Assembly: GCF_958979055.1 (NCBI RefSeq) | Contig: NC_084893.1 | Span: 29,418,987 to 29,482,986 of the forward strand | Length of the DNA: 64,000 bases | Origin: Alnus glutinosa | Taxonomy: Eukaryota; Streptophyta; Magnoliopsida; Fagales; Betulaceae | Reading direction: 5' to 3' | In this document: positions 60,708 to 64,000 of the stretch, one piece after another | How positions within the stretch are numbered: position 1 is the stretch's first letter | How the letters are laid out: each line of letters starts with the position of its first letter | The notes under the pieces: generated by a model | Told to the model about the DNA's origin: nothing | Databases searched by the model: none | The model's input: only the letters and a program-made list of their open reading frames with translations | Made by a program: the position numbers and the translations under genes

Positions 60708-60779
60708 AACTAGATAATTCTCGTCGTTAATAAAGTTTCTTTATTAAAGTGCTTTTTCAAAAAAAACTATTCTATGAAA

Positions 60780-61003
60780 AGCCTCCGGGCTCAAAAGTTA
60801 TGGGAGGAGGGAAGCTCTGTGGGTGTTTGACAAGTATTTGTGTTGTGACATTTTTGTTGGAGTAGTAGTAAGAAGTGATCGATGTGATATAAAATATAAA
60901 AAAGTTTAAAATTGTTTTATGGAAAAGTGAAAAAGTTGTGTTTTACGGTGGATTTTTTTTTTTTTTTATTTAAATAGTAATAAAAACTTATTGATGTGAT
61001 ATA

Positions 61004-61047
<44 letters not shown>

Positions 61048-61330
61048 TTCGAATGTTTTGGATTTGACCTTTTTGAAAAAAGTGAAAAAAAAAAAAAAAA
61101 AAAAAAGATAGGAAATGAGATGCTTGCCAAACACCCCCCATCTTTCAATTCCCTCTCCCTCCTCACCCCTTTCTTCTCTCCCCCTCACCTCCTTTTCCCC
61201 TTCTTTGCTTATATACGCCTTTTTTGAGACTCTTATCCTGCTGAGGTTTTCTCTAGCATTATTCATCTCTTTGAAGGCCTTTTATCTGGGCTCTTTGTTT
61301 AGTCGTCTTTACTTGCAGTATCGGTTTTTG
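60780..61330 (+). repeat. Dispersed repeat, copy 2 (partner at 5230-5450)
   Basis: Same order of segments as copy 1, split by the MITE at 60821-61136. Confidence 0.5.
60821..61136. mobile_element. MITE, GTTTGGYAA family, inside the dispersed repeat
   Basis: GGGTGTTTGACAAGTATT at the left and GATGCTTGCCAAACACCC at the right. The interior has GATGTGATATAAAA twice and two long A runs. Confidence 0.7.
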
Positions 61331-61579
61331 GCATTCGTGTTAATAATTAATAGTGTCAGGTAATTCATTTCATGTATTTCCTTTCAATGTCTTTTTTTTT
61401 AGTGCTTATTGTTGGACCAGCTAGCCCTAATTTATTGTTTTTAGTTATAATTTTTCTTCATTTATCTATGAAAAAAAAAAAAATTAGATAGTCTCGTCAA
61501 TAATCTTTGTACAATTAAGTAAATATCTGGGACAGGCATCCTTACCTAAATCTTACTTTCCAAATCCTACATTATCTTA

Positions 61580-61841
61580 GGCCCCGTTTAGTAATCCCCC
61601 GCCCTTCCCCTTATGGGAGAATTTTTTTTTTTGAGTGAGAGTAAAAAGTGATTGATGTGATATAAAGTAAAAAGAATTTATATGGAAAAGTAAAAAAAAA
61701 TTGTATTGTAATGAATTTTTTTATTTAAATAATAATAACAATTGTTGATGTAATATAAAAAGTAAAAAATATTGAAAATGTTTTGAGTTGATTTTTTTAA
61801 AAAAAATGTAAAAATAAAGGGAGGAAGTTATTGAGCGGGGC
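61580..61841. mobile_element. MITE, GTTTGGYAA-related, TTA target duplication
   Basis: GGCCCCGTTTAGTAATCC at the left, mirrored by AGCCCCGCTCAATAAC from the right, with TTA on both sides (61577-61579, 61842-61844). The interior shares GTGATTGATGTGATATAAAG with the family. Confidence 0.65.
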
Positions 61842-62054
61842 TTAACCATTCCTCTAAAGTAGTCCTTTTTAATTTTAAAGTACTACACGTGAGCCACGAG
61901 CGCGCATCAACATCGATCCTCAAAGTCAAGTCAGTCATGAGTCAATAAACATACTGTTGAGGTCCGCGTAAAATATGTGTAGTTTCTGGAGCCCGGCCGG
62001 CCAGGCAGGAATCATCCTCCTCTCATCCCAATTCCCATTTCCCACGCACGCCTA

Positions 62055-62064
62055 TATATAAATA
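62055..62064 (+). promoter_or_regulatory. TATA box of HIPP C
   Basis: TATATAAATA about 105 bp before the ATG, followed by the CACACAGATTAAGCT leader shared with A and B. Confidence 0.75.
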
Positions 62065-62164
62065 GACCTTCAATTTATTTCTCCTCCATACACACAGATT
62101 AAGCTAATTTTGATCAGAGTTCTCTCACGAAAGCCGCTTGCTATTGCTTCCGATCCTCTAAAAC

Positions 62165-62781
62165 ATGAAGGTAAATCTGGCCTATTACATGCATGCACCA
62201 AGAACGCAGTAAAAGTAAATTCTGAAACTTGACCTAAGTGTGTCTTTTTATGTTATGGTGCAGCAAAAAATAGTTATCAAGGTGCAACAACTGAGCAGTG
62301 AAAAATGCAGAGCCAAGGCCATGAAGATTGCCGCGAGAGAAGATGGTTACTTAGCTAGCTAGCATCAAACTGATCATGAATACTTAATTTGTTCGGGTTT
62401 TAATTAAGAAGTAGAGTACATTGGAGGTAAGCTAGTACTTAATTATAATATAATAATGTTTATATATATTCTACAGGTGTGAGCTCGGTGGCAGTAGAAG
62501 GGTCAGAAAGAGATCAGTTGGTGGTGGGTGGCGAAGGAGTTGACCCGGCTAACTTGACCAGCTCGCTAAGGAAGAAGCTTTGCCCAGCTGCCACCCTATT
62601 GAGCGTCGAAGAAGTGAAGGAAAAAGTGGAAAGAAATCCGGAAGTTATAATTAGCCCTTCACAGAGTGTTACCAACTTTTCAGAGTACTTACCAGCGTAT
62701 TATCAAATATACCAAGCACCATTTCCCAATTCCTATGAAGTCGTCTACGATCCGTATCCAACTAACTGCTCCATCATGTAA
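62165..62781 (+). CDS. HIPP-like heavy-metal-associated isoprenylated protein, copy C
   Basis: Exons 62165-62170, 62264-62345 and 62477-62781 with GT-AG borders, 130 residues. It starts MK-QKIVIKVQQLSSEKCRAK, so it has one extra residue in the metal loop, no Met, and Ser in place of the first Cys of MxCxxC. Then VSSVAVEGSERDQLVV and LRKKLCPAATLLSVEEVKEK complete the HMA fold. The tail (YLPAYYQIYQAPFP...YEVVYDPYPTN) ends CSIM, a CaaX prenylation signal. More diverged from A and B than those are from each other, in both loop and tail. The exon phases are identical. Likely functional as a membrane-anchored HMA protein that does not use the usual Cys pair. Confidence 0.85.
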
Positions 62782-63415
62782 TCGTCCCGGCCGGCCCCTA
62801 AACCTTTGTTTCTGTTAAGTTTGGCGCACTATATATGTTGCTTAGAGTGTGTTACTTAGGTAATTCTTCCTGTTTTTAGATTGGTCTTTTGGCCATTAAC
62901 GCATGGCTGAAATATAAAATAAGCACTGTTTTAGATTGTACTTCATCGTCCTCACTATTGGTGTTTAAAGACTCTTGATATCTAGCTAATTATAACCGCC
63001 TACAAGTTTGTCGGGGTTACAATTTGTGTTTGCATTTCGAAGCATTTGTATAAAATTATATAAGTTAATTTTAACTCGATCAATTTAATTAATTAAACAA
63101 ATTAAATCTGTTAACCTTAATCCGTTAATTTCGGTCCGATTTATACATATCAAATTCACATATTGTGTAAAAGATTATTAGGCCGTAATACAAAGAGGTT
63201 TCAATTCTTCCAATTCAGTTAGAATTAATACACCTAAACAATGGTCTGACTTGGAATGCCATTGGATTCAGCAATGGACTTTACAGCTGGTATCGGCTTA
63301 TATATTCACGATTAACGTACCCGAACAAATTAATTAATCACTTTCAAGGCATGGTACCACAACTGATTTTACAACCTTTATTTTTTTATTTAGTTTTCAT
63401 ACGTTCAATTTCAAG
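62782..63415. other. HIPP C downstream flank
   Basis: Contains TTAGATTGGTCTTTTGGCCA (as after HIPP B) and CACCTAAACAATGGTCTGAC (as after HIPP A at 29956). No gene. Confidence 0.65.
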
Positions 63416-63629
63416 CCAGTGATCGAAGACCTTGAGGTGGAGTCTCTTTTTTCTTCTTTGACTTGAAGCTTAGGTTTTGAATACATACGGAAAGAAAATT
63501 TGTGAGTTAGGCCATTATGCAATGGCTTAATTAACTCACAAATTTTCTTTCCGTGTGTATTCAAAACCTAAGCTTTACGTATGACAAAGAAGAAAAAAGA
63601 GACTCCAGCTCAAGGTCTTCGATCACTGG
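63416..63629. repeat. Near-perfect 214-bp foldback
   Basis: Arms of about 90 bp: CCAGTGATCGAAGACCTTGA at the left pairs with TCAAGGTCTTCGATCACTGG at the right; AGGTTTTGAATACA and ACGGAAAGAAAATTTGTGAG also pair. The loop holds a second palindrome GCCATTATGCAATGGC. A few mismatches and one small bulge. A MITE or a hairpin RNA precursor. Confidence 0.85.
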
Positions 63630-63854
63630 TGATAAAATAAATATATGAAATAGAGAATATATGTAAAAGAGAGAAAGAGCAGAAGAGAGAGCGGAAATAT
63701 ATTAAGGACTATATTCTATTGAGTCTTGATGCACATAACATATTACAAGAGACCTCATATATGAGTAGTGACCAAAAAATCCTAGAGTAAATAAGGTAGA
63801 GAATAAATCGTATTAGGAAAGATAATAACCTTAGAATAATATAATATTCTAACA
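63630..63854 (-). repeat. LTR of a copia-like retrotransposon
   Basis: TGATAAAATA at the left and ATATTCTAACA at the right give TG...CA ends over 225 bp. On the minus strand GAGGGGGA directly precedes TGTTAGAATATT, a polypurine tract next to a 3' LTR. Confidence 0.65.
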
Positions 63855-64000
63855 TCCCCCTCAAACTCAAGGTGAAAGATTATGAAATCTTGAGTTTGAA
63901 ATTAAAAGCCGGATTTAAATGCAGCCAAAGTACTCGATTGTAATGTCCAATAAAATATTTAATGAGTTTATTAAATTTAAATAAAAATACGTCTATTTGG
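63855..64000 (-). mobile_element. Internal part of the copia-like element, cut by the window edge
   Basis: Follows the polypurine tract. It should be the 3' end of the internal region on the minus strand. Too short to identify a domain; the copia assignment rests on the LTR junction text only. Confidence 0.45.

Overview
This window reads as nuclear DNA of a flowering plant, probably a woody eudicot. It is AT-rich and intron-containing, it holds plant-only families (HIPP metal-domain proteins with a CaaX end, plant DUF2431 genes, FAR1/FRS-type MULE transposase), and it is dominated by plant transposable elements. I see no bacterial, organellar or CRISPR-like content. The exact species cannot be read from the sequence.

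Layout. 0.5-5.1 kb: two tandem plus-strand DUF2431 genes (BMT5-like rRNA methyltransferase fold). The first is cut by the window edge and has a duplicated C-terminal extension; the second has a frameshift. 7.9-14.0 kb: a minus-strand host gene fragment of unknown function, split by a 5.3 kb Ty3/gypsy chromovirus with two 418-bp LTRs. 14.4-28.4 kb and 31.2-49.6 kb: two copies of a large duplicated non-coding block, each itself containing a twofold repeat and each leading into a HIPP gene. The blocks have been expanded by different insertions. The first carries LINE tails, a GC-rich inverted-repeat element, a MULE-type MITE and a 7.2 kb CACTA element. The second carries a 4.7 kb LINE, nested MULE-type elements, a possible solo LTR, a SINE, a CACTA fragment, a hAT-like element and a 7.3 kb autonomous-looking MULE. 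Because the blocks are paralogous, one often supplies the empty site for an insertion in the other.

HIPP cluster. Three three-exon HIPP-like genes lie at 29.1, 50.1 and 62.2 kb, with conserved TATA boxes and leaders. Copies A and C have full reading frames ending in CSIM but have lost the first cysteine of the MxCxxC metal site. Copy B keeps both cysteines but has an in-frame TAG. Downstream of B sits a LINE remnant itself interrupted by a CACTA element and a TRIM, followed by several MITEs. The window ends in a near-perfect 214-bp foldback abutting the LTR of a copia-like element that runs off the edge.

How it fits together: expression-competent host genes are few (DUF2431 copy 1, HIPP A and C). 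The rest is a record of tandem segmental duplication followed by nested insertion. The most intact mobile unit is the MULE at 41990-49326, with 65-bp identical terminal inverted repeats, a perfect 9-bp target duplication and an uninterrupted two-exon transposase model of 785 residues.
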